A DNA stretch of 64,000 bases from CAVSMC01 sp963798655. GTDB lineage: Bacteria; Pseudomonadota; Gammaproteobacteria; Burkholderiales; Casimicrobiaceae. The stretch covers positions 124,001 to 188,000 of the forward strand of contig CAWCUH010000016.1 of the NCBI GenBank assembly GCA_963798655.1, in the 5' to 3' direction. This document shows positions 1 through 8,737 of the stretch, piece after piece. Numbering within the stretch: the first letter of the stretch is position 1; each line of letters opens with the position of its first letter. The position numbers and the translations under genes are program-made. The notes under the pieces were generated by a model, which was not told the DNA's origin, made no database searches, and saw nothing but the letters and a program-made list of their open reading frames with translations.

Positions 1-139
1 GGCCGGTGTGCTTCGCAACGTGCTGACGGGCGAGACGATCGTCGCCGACGGCGGCCGCGTGGCGCTCGCACGCGCGTTCGCGACCTTCCCGGCCGCGTTG
101 TTCACATGCTCGGTGTCGCCCGGTCGAGGGTCAGAGTAG
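1..139 (+). CDS. C-terminal end of TreY-like maltooligosyl trehalose synthase (partial)
   Basis: Only the last 45 codons lie in the window, in the frame starting at base 2 and ending at TAG 137-139. The peptide has the look of the TreY C-terminus: a VLTGE stretch, then a Gly-Gly-Arg-Val-Ala-Leu-Ala segment, then a Phe-Pro-Ala-Ala-Leu-Phe end. TreY converts the reducing end of maltodextrins to a trehalosyl unit. The last residues and the stop codon lie inside the left arm of the palindromic repeat at 125-170, so the native C-terminus may have been altered by the repeat. The assignment rests on a short peptide and is tentative. Confidence 0.45.
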   Translation, partial: AGVLRNVLTGETIVADGGRVALARAFATFPAALFTCSVSPGRGSE

Positions 140-170
140 AGTTTCGCACCCGACTGCACTCTGACCCTCG
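125..170. repeat. GAGGGTCAGAGT palindrome, copy 1
   Basis: Left arm CGAGGGTCAGAGT at 125-137 and its exact reverse complement at 158-170 flank a 20-base loop. The TAG stop of the upstream TreY-like frame (137-139) begins on the last base of the left arm. The same core recurs at 4629-4759 and 53219-53270. The copy ends 10 bases before the GTG start of the next gene. Confidence 0.85.
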
Positions 171-180
171 ATTGGTTGAC

Positions 181-1392
181 GTGGCTGTGCTCGCGACCGA
201 CGTTCTCGTCATCGGCTCCGGCCCTGCCGGCGCCGCGGCTGCGTGCACGCTCGCGCGCCGCGGCCGGAGTGTCGTGCTCGTCGACCGCACGACGTTTGCG
301 CGCGAGAAGGTCTGCGGTGACGCGCTCATTCCCGATGCGTTGCGCGCGCTCGCGCGGCTCGGCCTGAAGGACCAGGTGCTGCGCGAGGCGCTCGCTCTCG
401 ACGGCGTGCGCGTCCATTCGCCGAGCGGCGCGTCGGTGACGCTCGCGGCGGAAGTCGCGTGCCTGCCGCGCACGCGCCTCGACGACCTGATGCGGGTCGC
501 TGCCGTCGATGCCGGCGCGCGCTTCGTCGCGCCGTACCAGCTCGCGCAGCCGATCGAGCGCGACGGCGCGTTTGCCGGCGCGACGTTCGATGCAGCCGCA
601 GCCGAGCCGCTGCGCGTCGATGCCGCATTCACGATCCTCGCGACCGGCGCCGCGACCGATCCGCTGGAAGCGTTCGGCGTGTGCGAGCGGCGTGCGCCGA
701 GCGCGGTTGCGGCGCGGATCTACGTGAGGCCGGCTCCGGCGCTGGCCGAGCGTCACCGGCATCTCGCCATTTCGTACGAGCGCTCGATCTGCCCGGGGTA
801 TGGCTGGATCTTCCCCGGACCCGACGGCGTGTTCAACGTCGGCGTCGGCTACTTCAACGACACGGGTTCGGATGTCGCGATCAGGAATCCGCGCAAGCTC
901 CTCGCGCGCTTCGTCGAGACGTTCGCGCCCGCGCGTGCGCTGCTCGCGGGCTCGCAACGACTGACCGACGTTCGCGGCGCGCCGCTGCGCACGGCGCTTG
1001 CCGGCGCGCAACTCGCGCGACCGGGCCTGTTCGTCGTCGGCGAGGCGGCAGGGCTCACGTATTCGCTCACCGGCGAGGGCATCGGCAAGGCGATCGAGAG
1101 CGGCATTCTCGCCGCCGAGACGATCGCCGATGCATGGCCCGCGCGCGATGCCGACCGGCCGGCGCTCGCGCACGCGTACGCGACGCAACTGCGCGCGGCC
1201 TTCGGCGACAGGTTCTATGCGTACGCGCTCGCGCAGCGCTGGCTCGCGCGCCCGGCAGTCGCCGACTTCGTCGCATGGCGCGCGAACTGCGGCGATCGCG
1301 TGCGCAAGCACCTCGAGTCGCTGCTCGCGGAGACCGAGGATCCGCGCCTTCTGTTCTCGGCGACCGGGATGCTGAAGTCGCTGCTGAGATAG
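181..1392 (+). CDS. Geranylgeranyl-reductase-family FAD-dependent oxidoreductase
   Basis: A 403-residue flavoprotein of the geranylgeranyl reductase / NAD(P)-FAD oxidoreductase family, which reduces isoprenoid double bonds or hydroxylates aromatic substrates. Visible are the N-terminal dinucleotide-binding GSGPAG (residues 12-17), the family's EKVCGDAL motif at about 43-50, and the second FAD motif VVGEAAGLTYSLTGEGI at about 284-300. GTG 181 is chosen because the Rossmann fold starts right after it. The frame stays open upstream to 106, but that stretch is read through the palindromic repeat and looks noncoding. The true substrate cannot be read from the sequence. The gene is isolated and faces a convergent neighbour. 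Confidence 0.8.
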   Translation: MAVLATDVLVIGSGPAGAAAACTLARRGRSVVLVDRTTFAREKVCGDALIPDALRALARLGLKDQVLREALALDGVRVHSPSGASVTLAAEVACLPRTRLDDLMRVAAVDAGARFVAPYQLAQPIERDGAFAGATFDAAAAEPLRVDAAFTILATGAATDPLEAFGVCERRAPSAVAARIYVRPAPALAERHRHLAISYERSICPGYGWIFPGPDGVFNVGVGYFNDTGSDVAIRNPRKLLARFVETFAPARALLAGSQRLTDVRGAPLRTALAGAQLARPGLFVVGEAAGLTYSLTGEGIGKAIESGILAAETIADAWPARDADRPALAHAYATQLRAAFGDRFYAYALAQRWLARPAVADFVAWRANCGDRVRKHLESLLAETEDPRLLFSATGMLKSLLR

Positions 1393-1405
1393 CGCGCCCG
1401 AGCCG

Positions 1406-2638
1406 CTAGAACCGGAAGCGTGTCAGCGGTATCGCGCGGCCGTCCGGCAGCGTCAGCGTCGCGTTCTGCGCATCGGCGAACTGTACTGTCAGCGCGCCGG
1501 CGTTCGCGTTGACGAGCGTCGGCGGCCGGTACGCGCCGGTGATCGTCTGGCCGTTGGCGAATTGCATCCACGTGCCCTGGTAGGTGCCCGCTGCGCTCAG
1601 CGTGCCGACCGAGACGTACCACACCGGAAAGCCGGTGGAATCGTACATGTAACCGGCGACGAACAGCGTCGCGCCCTGCACCTCGAGCGAGAAGCCGCGT
1701 CCGCTTTCGGCGGCGTTCCACCACCAGCCGTTCTGCGGCGCGCTCGCGATCGCCGGCGACCCGAGACCGGCGTAGTCGAAGCGCTCGATCGGTACCGAGC
1801 CGCCGATCCATGTGAGCAAGCCGTGCCTCGCGTCGAAGAACTGCAGCGTCAGCGTGTCGAGCGAAGGCCCCGCCGCCGGCGAGCGGTACGGTCCGGTCAG
1901 CGTCTGGCCGCCGGTGAACGTCTGCAGCGTGCCGTTATAGGTGGACGACGACGTGAGCGGACCCGCGGAGATCGTCCACAGCGGGCTGCCGTCGGTTGCG
2001 TACAGATAGGCGGCGAAGAACAGGTTGCCGCCCTGGCGCTCGATGAAGAAGCCGCGGCCGTTCTCGGCGGGATTCCACCACCAGCCGTTTTGCGGAGACA
2101 CGGTCTGCGGCATGCCGATCGTGCCGCTCGAGCCGGCGAAGTTCGTCGGCGAGTTCGGGTGCTGGCCGCCGATGCGATCGATCGACGTGATGCCGTCGGT
2201 CGGCAGCGCGCCGTAGCTCACCGTGTCGACGGGGCCGATGCCATAGATGCCGGTGCCCGAGGCGCCGTACTGCAGCGTGCCGCCGTCGACGAACAGGAAG
2301 CCGTTCGGCACGACGTAGTCGGGCGTGACGATGCCGAGGCTCGCGAAGCCCGGCGTCGCGACGATGAAATAGCGATTGGCCGTCGCGCCGCTCGGCAGGT
2401 TGTCGGGAAACGTGAACGTGTGCGTCTGGTTGCCGCGCGTGACCGTCAGCATGTGCTCGGCGAGGAAGTTTTCGCCGTCGGTGCCGAACGCCTCGCGGAA
2501 CTCGACGAACTGGATCGTGCCGTCGGCGCTCGAGTAGATCTCGTTGACGCGCCAGTTGTGGAACGACGCAGCCGCGCTCGCCGCGAGCGTGCAAACGAAC
2601 GCTGCGAGCAACCATTGGACGATTCGGGACTTGGTCAT
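1406..2638 (-). CDS. Secreted protein with two GWWWN repeats
   Basis: A 410-residue exported protein of unknown function. A Sec signal peptide is evident (residues 1-24, hydrophobic core LLAAFVCTLAASAAA). Residues 25-180 resemble a lamin-tail-like beta-sandwich. Two tandem repeats of about 110 residues follow, each opening with GWWWNPAENGRGF-type sequence (near 185 and 301) and containing a Gln-Thr-hydrophobic-Thr-Gly-hydrophobic-Tyr-Arg motif. Such repeats are common in secreted proteins of betaproteobacteria and Xanthomonadales-like bacteria; their role is not established. No catalytic motif was recognised. It converges on the flavoprotein gene with a 13-base gap. Confidence 0.75.
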   Translation of the reverse strand: MTKSRIVQWLLAAFVCTLAASAAASFHNWRVNEIYSSADGTIQFVEFREAFGTDGENFLAEHMLTVTRGNQTHTFTFPDNLPSGATANRYFIVATPGFASLGIVTPDYVVPNGFLFVDGGTLQYGASGTGIYGIGPVDTVSYGALPTDGITSIDRIGGQHPNSPTNFAGSSGTIGMPQTVSPQNGWWWNPAENGRGFFIERQGGNLFFAAYLYATDGSPLWTISAGPLTSSSTYNGTLQTFTGGQTLTGPYRSPAAGPSLDTLTLQFFDARHGLLTWIGGSVPIERFDYAGLGSPAIASAPQNGWWWNAAESGRGFSLEVQGATLFVAGYMYDSTGFPVWYVSVGTLSAAGTYQGTWMQFANGQTITGAYRPPTLVNANAGALTVQFADAQNATLTLPDGRAIPLTRFRF

Positions 2639-2857
2639 GGCGCCTCCGGACGCGCCGGCGGCTCACCGGCGCGCGCTGTAACGAACAGGGCGGCGCGAGC
2701 GCTCATTCCGTCGCTGCCGGGATCGGAGGGCCGATCTTCGAATACTCCGACAACCACGTGCACGAGCCGGCCGGCGACTGAAGCAGAGCACTTCGCGCGA
2801 CGGCGCGACGCCGGGTTTCCCGTAAGCTAGCGGCGTCGACTCACGATCGGGGCGCTC

Positions 2858-4630
2858 ATGCACGGATTGCAGCAGGCAGCGATCTTCCTCGCGACCGCGG
2901 TGTTCCTCGTTCCGCTGTTCCGCCGACTGCGTCTCGGCTCGGTGCTCGGCTATCTCGCCGCGGGTGCGCTGATCGGTCCGTGGGGGCTGCGCCTCATCGG
3001 CGACGTCGACACGACGCTGCAGATCGCCGAGCTCGGCGTCGTGTTCCTGCTGTTCCTCGTCGGGCTCGAGCTCGAGCCGGCGCGTCTTTGGGCATTGCGC
3101 CGGCAGGTGTTCGGCTACGGTGGCGTGCAGGTTGTCGCCACCGGCGCGATCCTCGCGTTCGCCGCGCACGGGCTCGGTCTGTCGCTCGATGCGGCGTTCA
3201 TCGCCGGCGTCGGCCTCGCGATGTCGTCGACGGCGCTCGTGCTCGCGTGGCTCGGCGAGCACGACGATCTCGGAAGTCCGCACGGACGCGACTCGTTCGC
3301 GATCCTGCTGTTCCAGGACCTCGCCGTGATCCCGCTGCTCGCGTTGCTGCCGCTGCTCGCCTCCGAGTCGACACGCTTTCCCGGCGGCTGGACCGCCGCG
3401 GCAAAAGGCGTCGCGGCGATTGGCGTGGTCGTCGTCGCGAGCCGCTACGTGGTGCGTCCGATGCTGCGCTTCATCGCCGGCTACGGCGGCCGCGAGGTGT
3501 TCACCGCGGCCGCGCTGCTGATCGTCATCGGCGCCGCGCTCGCGATGGAGGCGATCGGGCTTTCGATGTCGCTCGGCGCATTCCTCGCCGGCGTGCTGCT
3601 GTCCGACAGCGAGTTTCGCCACGAGCTCGAGGCCGACGTCGATCCGTTCAAGGGACTGCTGCTCGGCCTGTTCTTCATTGCCGTCGGCATGAGCGCGAAC
3701 CTCGCGCTGCTGGTCGACAGGCCGCTGGTCGTGCTCGGGCTCGCGCTCGGCCTGCTGGTGGCGAAGGCGGTGGTGCTGTTCGCCGTCATGCGCGCGTTCG
3801 GCGTTGCGAACGCGCCGGCGCAGCGCGTCGCCGTGCTGCTGTCGCAGGGCGGCGAGTTCGCGTTCGTGCTGTTCGCCGCCGCGCAGGGCTTCGGCGTCGT
3901 CGCGCCCGGCACCGCCGAGCTGCTGATCCTCGTCGTCACCGTGTCGATGCTGCTCGCGCCTTTGACGTTCACGCTGCACGAGCGGCTGCTCGAGCGCTGG
4001 CTCGAGCGAACCGCGCCGCCGGAGTTCGACACGATCGAGGGCCCGGGCAACCCGGTGATCATTGCCGGCTATGGAAGGTTCGGACAGATCGTTTCGCGCG
4101 TGCTGCGCATGGGCGGGATCGCGTTCACCGTGCTCGAGGCGAGCTACCAGCAGGTCGACTTCGTCCGCCGCTACGGCGCGAAGGTGTACTACGGCGATGC
4201 GTCGCGGTTCGACCTGCTGACGGCGGCGAAGGCCGGGCAGGCGAAGCTCTTCGTGCTCGCGATCGACGACGTCGAGGCGTCGATGCGCGCGGCTGAAGTG
4301 GTGCGGCGTCACTTTCCCGCGCTCACGATCATCGCGCGTGCGCGTAACCGCAATCACTGTTTCCGGCTGCGCGACCTCGGCATCAAGGTGATCGAGCGCG
4401 AGACGTTTCGCGCGAGTCTCGAGATCGCGCGCGAGGCGCTGCGCGCCTGCGGCTTCCAGCCGGCAGCCGCCGATCGGGCGATCGCGCTGTTCGAGCGGAT
4501 CGACGTCGAGCAGCTCGACAAGCAGTACGCCGTGCAGCACGACGAGGCTCAGCTGATCCAGACGACGATGCAGACGGCCGAGCAGCTGCGCGAGCTGTTC
4601 GAGGCGGACGTCGCAGCAAACCAGAAATGA
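2858..4630 (+). CDS. KefB/KefC-type monovalent cation:proton antiporter (CPA2) with RCK domain
   Basis: A 590-residue membrane protein. Residues 1-385 form a Na+/H+ exchanger-type domain of about 12-13 helices, starting with a hydrophobic helix and the family pattern LGYLAAGALIGPWGL. From about residue 398 a TrkA-N/RCK Rossmann domain begins with VIIAGYGRFGQI, followed by a C-terminal charged tail. This is the layout of glutathione-gated KefB/KefC potassium efflux systems and related CPA2 antiporters. No KefF/KefG partner is adjacent, so glutathione gating is unproven. The TGA stop at 4628-4630 overlaps the first arm of a palindromic repeat array. Start ATG 2858 fits the first transmembrane helix. 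Confidence 0.88.
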   Translation: MHGLQQAAIFLATAVFLVPLFRRLRLGSVLGYLAAGALIGPWGLRLIGDVDTTLQIAELGVVFLLFLVGLELEPARLWALRRQVFGYGGVQVVATGAILAFAAHGLGLSLDAAFIAGVGLAMSSTALVLAWLGEHDDLGSPHGRDSFAILLFQDLAVIPLLALLPLLASESTRFPGGWTAAAKGVAAIGVVVVASRYVVRPMLRFIAGYGGREVFTAAALLIVIGAALAMEAIGLSMSLGAFLAGVLLSDSEFRHELEADVDPFKGLLLGLFFIAVGMSANLALLVDRPLVVLGLALGLLVAKAVVLFAVMRAFGVANAPAQRVAVLLSQGGEFAFVLFAAAQGFGVVAPGTAELLILVVTVSMLLAPLTFTLHERLLERWLERTAPPEFDTIEGPGNPVIIAGYGRFGQIVSRVLRMGGIAFTVLEASYQQVDFVRRYGAKVYYGDASRFDLLTAAKAGQAKLFVLAIDDVEASMRAAEVVRRHFPALTIIARARNRNHCFRLRDLGIKVIERETFRASLEIAREALRACGFQPAAADRAIALFERIDVEQLDKQYAVQHDEAQLIQTTMQTAEQLRELFEADVAANQK

Positions 4631-4759
4631 GGGTCAGAGTGCAGCAGCCACCGGAACGAGGGTCAGAGTGCAGATCCGGCGCCATTGCGGCGCGGGAAGC
4701 TGCCAGGCGAGCGGCGCCGAAGCGCACTCTGACCCTCAGTGCGGAGCACTCTGACCCTC
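4629..4759. repeat. GAGGGTCAGAGT palindrome array, copy 2 (two forward and two reverse arms)
   Basis: GAGGGTCAGAGTGCAG occurs at 4629-4644 and again at 4658-4673. The inverse GCACTCTGACCCTC occurs at 4724-4737 and 4746-4759. The array fills the whole gap between two convergent genes. The antiporter stop TGA (4628-4630) overlaps the first arm, and the kinase stop (4764-4762 on the minus strand) lies two bases beyond the last arm. It could form nested hairpins and act as a bidirectional terminator. Confidence 0.85.
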
Positions 4760-4761
4760 GC

Positions 4762-6513
4762 TCAGTTCGCGTCGAGCGCGTGCCGCACGCCGGTGGCGAG
4801 CGCCTCGAGCGTGTACGGCTTGCCGAGCAGCCGTCCGTCGCGCTCGATGGGGCGTGCGCCGACGACGGCGTCCGGCGCATACCCGGTCGCGAACAGCACC
4901 GGGACGCGCGGCATGCGCGTTCGCAGCGCATCGGCGAGCGCGCGGCCGCTGATGCCGCCCGGTAGCACGACGTCGGTGAACAGCAGGTCGATGCGCGGTG
5001 CGTCCGGACGATCGAGCAGGCGCAGCGCGGCGACGCCGTCGGGCGCCTGCAGCACGCGGTAGCCCAGACCTTCGAGCGCGCTCGCGCCGAGCTTGCGCGC
5101 GTCGTCGTAGTCCTCGACGACGAGGATCGTCTCGCCACTGCGCGCCCGTGGCAGCGCGTCCCCCCTCGACGACCCGGCTGCGGCGGCGCCTGCGGGCGCG
5201 GCGATCGCCTCGCAGCGCGGCAGATAGATGTGCACGCTCGTGCCGAAGCCCGGCTCGCTGTCGATGCGCACGTGCCCGCCCGACTGGCGCACGAACCCGT
5301 AGACCATCGACAGGCCGAGGCCGGATCCCTTGCCCGGCCCCTTCGTGCTGAAGAACGGATCGAACACGCGCGAAAGATGCTCGCGCGCGATGCCGGCGCC
5401 CGTGTCGGCGACGCGCACGAGCACATACGCGCCGGAAGGAACGTCGGGCGCGATCGTCGCATCGAGCTCGGTGTTCGACGTCTCGATCGTCAGGCGGCCA
5501 CCTTCGGCCATCGCGTCGCGCGCGTTGACGACGAGATTGAGCAGCGCCGTCTGCAGCTGGTTGCGATCGGCGAAGATCGGCCACAGGTCCGGCGCGAGCT
5601 TCGTCGACACGGTGACGGTCTCGCCGAGCGTGTGCGCGATCATCTGCGCCATCTCGACGATCAGCGCATTGGCGTCGTGCGCCGTCGGCGACAGCGGTTG
5701 CAGCCGGCTGAACACGAGCAGGCGGTGGACGGTCAGCGCCGCGCTGCGGGCTGCGCGCTGCGCCGCGTCGAGCGCCTGCAGCACGCCGTCGCGCGCGTCA
5801 TCGTGCGCCGCGCGCTGCGTGAGCCGCTTCGCAACCTCCAGATTGCCGACGATCACCTGCAGGATGTTGTTGAAGTCATGCGCGATGCCGCCCGTCAGCT
5901 GTCCGACCGCTTCCATCTTCTGCGCCTGCGCGAGCTTCGACTCCGCTTCGGCGCGCCGCTGCGCCTCGACGGCGAGCTCCGCGGTGCGCTCGTCGACGCG
6001 CTGCTCGAGCTGGGCATTGAGCCGCTCGAGCGCTTCCTTCGCGCTTGCAAGCGCCTGCTCGGCATTCTTGCGATCGGTGATGTCGAGATCGACCCCGCTG
6101 TAGCGAACGGGCTTGCCGCGCGCATCGCGAACGACGCGGCCGCGACCGAAGATCCATCGCATCTGGCCGTCGGGGCGCACGATCCGGTATTCGATTTCAT
6201 ACGCGTCCGAGCCACCGTCGAGCACGCGGCGGAATCCTTCGACGACGCGATCGCGATCGTCGGGATGGCGCAGCGCACGCACGATGTCCATCGGCACCGG
6301 CTTGCTCGTCGGCTCGAGCCCCATGATGCGAAAGAACTGCGACGTCGCGCGAACGAGGCCGGTCGTGAGATCGATCGTCCACACGCCGATGCCTGCCGAT
6401 TGCTCGGCGAGCGTCAGCGCGTCGCGATCGAACGCATCGTGCGTCGACAACGACAGCAGCCCGCCGGCGGCCAGGCGCTCTCGCGCGGCCGTCAAGCGCG
6501 GTAGGTGCGGCAT
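4762..6513 (-). CDS. Hybrid PAS-domain sensor histidine kinase with C-terminal receiver
   Basis: A 583-residue predicted cytoplasmic kinase with no membrane helix. A PAS/PAC domain (about 30-150, ending in the typical GVDLDITDRK) is followed by a coiled coil (about 155-205), a HisKA segment with phospho-acceptor His in GGIAHDFNN (about 211), an HATPase domain with NLVVNARDAM, DTGAGI and GSGLGLSMVYGF boxes, and a receiver domain (about 459-578) with phospho-acceptor Asp in LLFTDVVLP and conserved Lys in LGKPYT. The cognate output regulator is not adjacent. ATG 6513 is the start because the upstream continuation is antisense to the sugar-binding gene. Divergent from 6577 with a 63-base shared regulatory gap. 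Confidence 0.88.
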   Translation of the reverse strand: MPHLPRLTAARERLAAGGLLSLSTHDAFDRDALTLAEQSAGIGVWTIDLTTGLVRATSQFFRIMGLEPTSKPVPMDIVRALRHPDDRDRVVEGFRRVLDGGSDAYEIEYRIVRPDGQMRWIFGRGRVVRDARGKPVRYSGVDLDITDRKNAEQALASAKEALERLNAQLEQRVDERTAELAVEAQRRAEAESKLAQAQKMEAVGQLTGGIAHDFNNILQVIVGNLEVAKRLTQRAAHDDARDGVLQALDAAQRAARSAALTVHRLLVFSRLQPLSPTAHDANALIVEMAQMIAHTLGETVTVSTKLAPDLWPIFADRNQLQTALLNLVVNARDAMAEGGRLTIETSNTELDATIAPDVPSGAYVLVRVADTGAGIAREHLSRVFDPFFSTKGPGKGSGLGLSMVYGFVRQSGGHVRIDSEPGFGTSVHIYLPRCEAIAAPAGAAAAGSSRGDALPRARSGETILVVEDYDDARKLGASALEGLGYRVLQAPDGVAALRLLDRPDAPRIDLLFTDVVLPGGISGRALADALRTRMPRVPVLFATGYAPDAVVGARPIERDGRLLGKPYTLEALATGVRHALDAN

Positions 6514-6576
6514 CGTCGGAGGCCTTCCGGCTTGTCGTCCCGATCGGATAACATCGAATCGTACCGGAGACGTCAT

Positions 6577-7821
6577 ATGCCGGCTAGGCTGCTCGTCGTG
6601 CTTGCGTGGCTCGCGCTCGCCTCCTCTGCGGCGTGCGCCGGCACGCTGGTCGTCAACCTGAACACCACCGACGCGGCTCCGCGCGCCGCATGGCAGGCGG
6701 CGATCGCGCAGTTCGAGCGCGAGAACGGCGACGTTCGCGTTTCGCTCAACGTCTACGACCACGAGAGCTACAAGCGGTCGATCCGCAACTGGCTGACCGG
6801 CGTTCCGCCCGATGTCGTGTTCTGGTTCGCCGGCAACCGCATGCGCCAGCTGGTCGAGCCCGGGCTGCTCGAGGATTTGAGTGACGTCTACACGCCCGAG
6901 GCGCGCGCGTCGATGCACGCGTCGGCGCTCGACCTCGTGAGCGTCGCCGGCCGCCCGTACGGCGTGCCGTACACCTATTACGCGATCGGCCTGTACGTGC
7001 GGCGTGACGTGCTCGCCGCAGCGGGTATCGGCCCGCTGCAGCAGTGGACCGATCTCGTCGCCGCCTGCGAGCGCCTGAAGGCGGCCGGCGTCGAGCCGAT
7101 CGCCATCGGCACGAAGGACCTCTGGCCGGCGGCCGCATGGTTCGACTATCTCGATTTGCGCTCGAACGGCCTCGCGTTCCACATGAGCCTGATGCAAGGC
7201 AAGGTAAGTTTTGCCGATCGCCGCGTGGCCGACGTGCTCGCGCGCTGGCGCGACCTGGTCGACCGCGGATGCTTCAGCCGCAACCACGTGTCGTCGACGT
7301 GGCAGGAGGCGCAGGCGCTTCTCTACGACGGGCGCGCGGCGATGATGCTGATCGGCAGCTTCATCGTGCCCAACTTCCCGCGCGACGTCCGCGATCGCGT
7401 CGACTTCGTGCGCTTTCCCACGCTGCGCGACGACGTCGGCCGCTACGAGGAGGCGCCGATGAACACCGTGCACGTGCCGGCGCGTGCGCGCAACAAGCAG
7501 GACGCGAAGCGCTTCGCCGCGTTCGTGCTCCGCCCCGACGTGCAGGCGGCGCTCAACCGCGAGATGCTGCAGATCCCGGTGAACGCGCACGCGGCGACCG
7601 TCGACGACCGCTTCCTGCAGCGCGGTCGCGACCTTCTCGCCGGCGCCGACGGGCTTTCGCAGTACTTCGACCGCGACACGAGCGAGGACCTCGCGCTCGT
7701 CGCGATGAAGGGTTTCCAGGAATTCATGCTGTACCCGGATCGCGTCGACACGATCGTCGATGCGATCGAGCGGGCGCGCGCACGCATCTACGGCCCGACA
7801 CCCGCCGCGCTCACGCCGTAG
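6577..7821 (+). CDS. Sugar ABC transporter substrate-binding protein
   Basis: A 414-residue extracytoplasmic binding protein of the family-1 (maltose/multiple-sugar) type. It has an N-terminal signal peptide (residues 1-21, LLVVLAWLALASSAACA) and the family layout of two lobes, with a hinge-adjacent GRPYGVPYTYYAIGLYVRRD segment and the MLIGSF segment of the cleft. It delivers substrate to the two permeases immediately downstream. Start ATG 6577 has a GGAGA Shine-Dalgarno just upstream (in CCGGAGACGTCAT). The ligand cannot be read from sequence. First gene of an ABC operon ending at the cyclase-ATPase gene. Confidence 0.85.
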   Translation: MPARLLVVLAWLALASSAACAGTLVVNLNTTDAAPRAAWQAAIAQFERENGDVRVSLNVYDHESYKRSIRNWLTGVPPDVVFWFAGNRMRQLVEPGLLEDLSDVYTPEARASMHASALDLVSVAGRPYGVPYTYYAIGLYVRRDVLAAAGIGPLQQWTDLVAACERLKAAGVEPIAIGTKDLWPAAAWFDYLDLRSNGLAFHMSLMQGKVSFADRRVADVLARWRDLVDRGCFSRNHVSSTWQEAQALLYDGRAAMMLIGSFIVPNFPRDVRDRVDFVRFPTLRDDVGRYEEAPMNTVHVPARARNKQDAKRFAAFVLRPDVQAALNREMLQIPVNAHAATVDDRFLQRGRDLLAGADGLSQYFDRDTSEDLALVAMKGFQEFMLYPDRVDTIVDAIERARARIYGPTPAALTP

Positions 7822-7825
7822 CACG

Positions 7826-8737
7826 ATGGCGACGACTCCGGCGCCCTCGGTTCCCGTCGTCGTGCGCCGGCGCGAAGCGACGCGCGCCGGACTGTCCACG
7901 GTGATCCTGCTCGCGCCGGCGTGCGCGCTGTTCGCGCTGTTCGTCGTCTATCCGATCGTCGGCAGCATTCGCCTGTCGTTCTACGACTGGAACGGTGCCG
8001 GCGCGATGCGCGCCGTAGGGTCGGCAAACTATCGGGAGCTCTTCGTCGACCCGGCGTTTCGCACCTCGCTCGCGAACAACCTGCGCTGGCTCGCCTGCTA
8101 CGTCGCGGCGCCGGTGCTCGGTCTTTCGCTCGCGCTGCTCGTGAACCAGTCGATGCGCGGCATGGGCGTCGTGCGCTCGCTCTTCTTCATGCCGTTCGTC
8201 GTGAGCCAGGTCGTCGTCGGTCTCGTCTTCGCCTGGTTCTTCGACGCGCGCTTCGGGCTGCTGAACGAATTGCTCGTTGCGCTCGGCCTGCCGCGCATGG
8301 CACCGCTCGAAAGCGAGCATTCGGCGGTCTACACGATGATCGTGGCCGGACTGTGGCCGCAGACCGCCTACTGCATGATCCTGTATCTCGCCGGCCTCGC
8401 GACGCTGCGCACGGCGATCGTCGACGCCGCGCGCGTCGACGGCGCCCGCGGCTGGACGCTCTTTCGCCACGTCGTGCTGCCCGAGCTCGCGCCGGTGAAC
8501 TTCATCGTCGTGATGGTGTGCGCGGTCGCGGCGCTGCGAAGCTTCGACTACGTGATGATCATGACCGGCGGCGGGCCGTTCGGCAGCTCGTCGGTGCTCG
8601 CGTACTACATGTACGAGCAGACGTTCGTCGCGCAACGCTACGGCTATGGTGCCGCGATCGCAACGACGCTGTTCGCGCTGGTCGCGGCGATCATCGTCGC
8701 GCTCCTGTGGCGCATGTTCCGCCACGAGGCGCGATAG
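7826..8737 (+). CDS. Sugar ABC transporter permease (MalF/UgpA type)
   Basis: A 303-residue inner-membrane permease with six predicted helices. The conserved EAA-type cytoplasmic loop that docks the ATPase is visible near residues 210-225 (DAARVDGARGWTLFRHVVLP). Start ATG 7826 lies four bases after the binding-protein stop. The last base of its TAG (8735-8737) is the first base of the next permease's GTG, indicating translational coupling. It works as half of the membrane channel with the following gene. Confidence 0.87.
   Translation: MATTPAPSVPVVVRRREATRAGLSTVILLAPACALFALFVVYPIVGSIRLSFYDWNGAGAMRAVGSANYRELFVDPAFRTSLANNLRWLACYVAAPVLGLSLALLVNQSMRGMGVVRSLFFMPFVVSQVVVGLVFAWFFDARFGLLNELLVALGLPRMAPLESEHSAVYTMIVAGLWPQTAYCMILYLAGLATLRTAIVDAARVDGARGWTLFRHVVLPELAPVNFIVVMVCAVAALRSFDYVMIMTGGGPFGSSSVLAYYMYEQTFVAQRYGYGAAIATTLFALVAAIIVALLWRMFRHEAR

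Noticed and set aside
106..180. N-terminal extension of the flavoprotein gene
   Set aside because: Reads through the palindromic repeat; the Rossmann fold starts at GTG 181.
1562..2830. Long plus-strand open frame opposite the GWWWN-repeat gene
   Set aside because: Arg-rich, no domain, exact antisense of a secreted protein with signal peptide and internal repeats; typical artefact of high GC.
2663..4540. 625-codon minus-strand frame under the antiporter gene
   Set aside because: Highly charged Arg/Glu/Gln-rich translation; the plus strand has clear helices and RCK motif.
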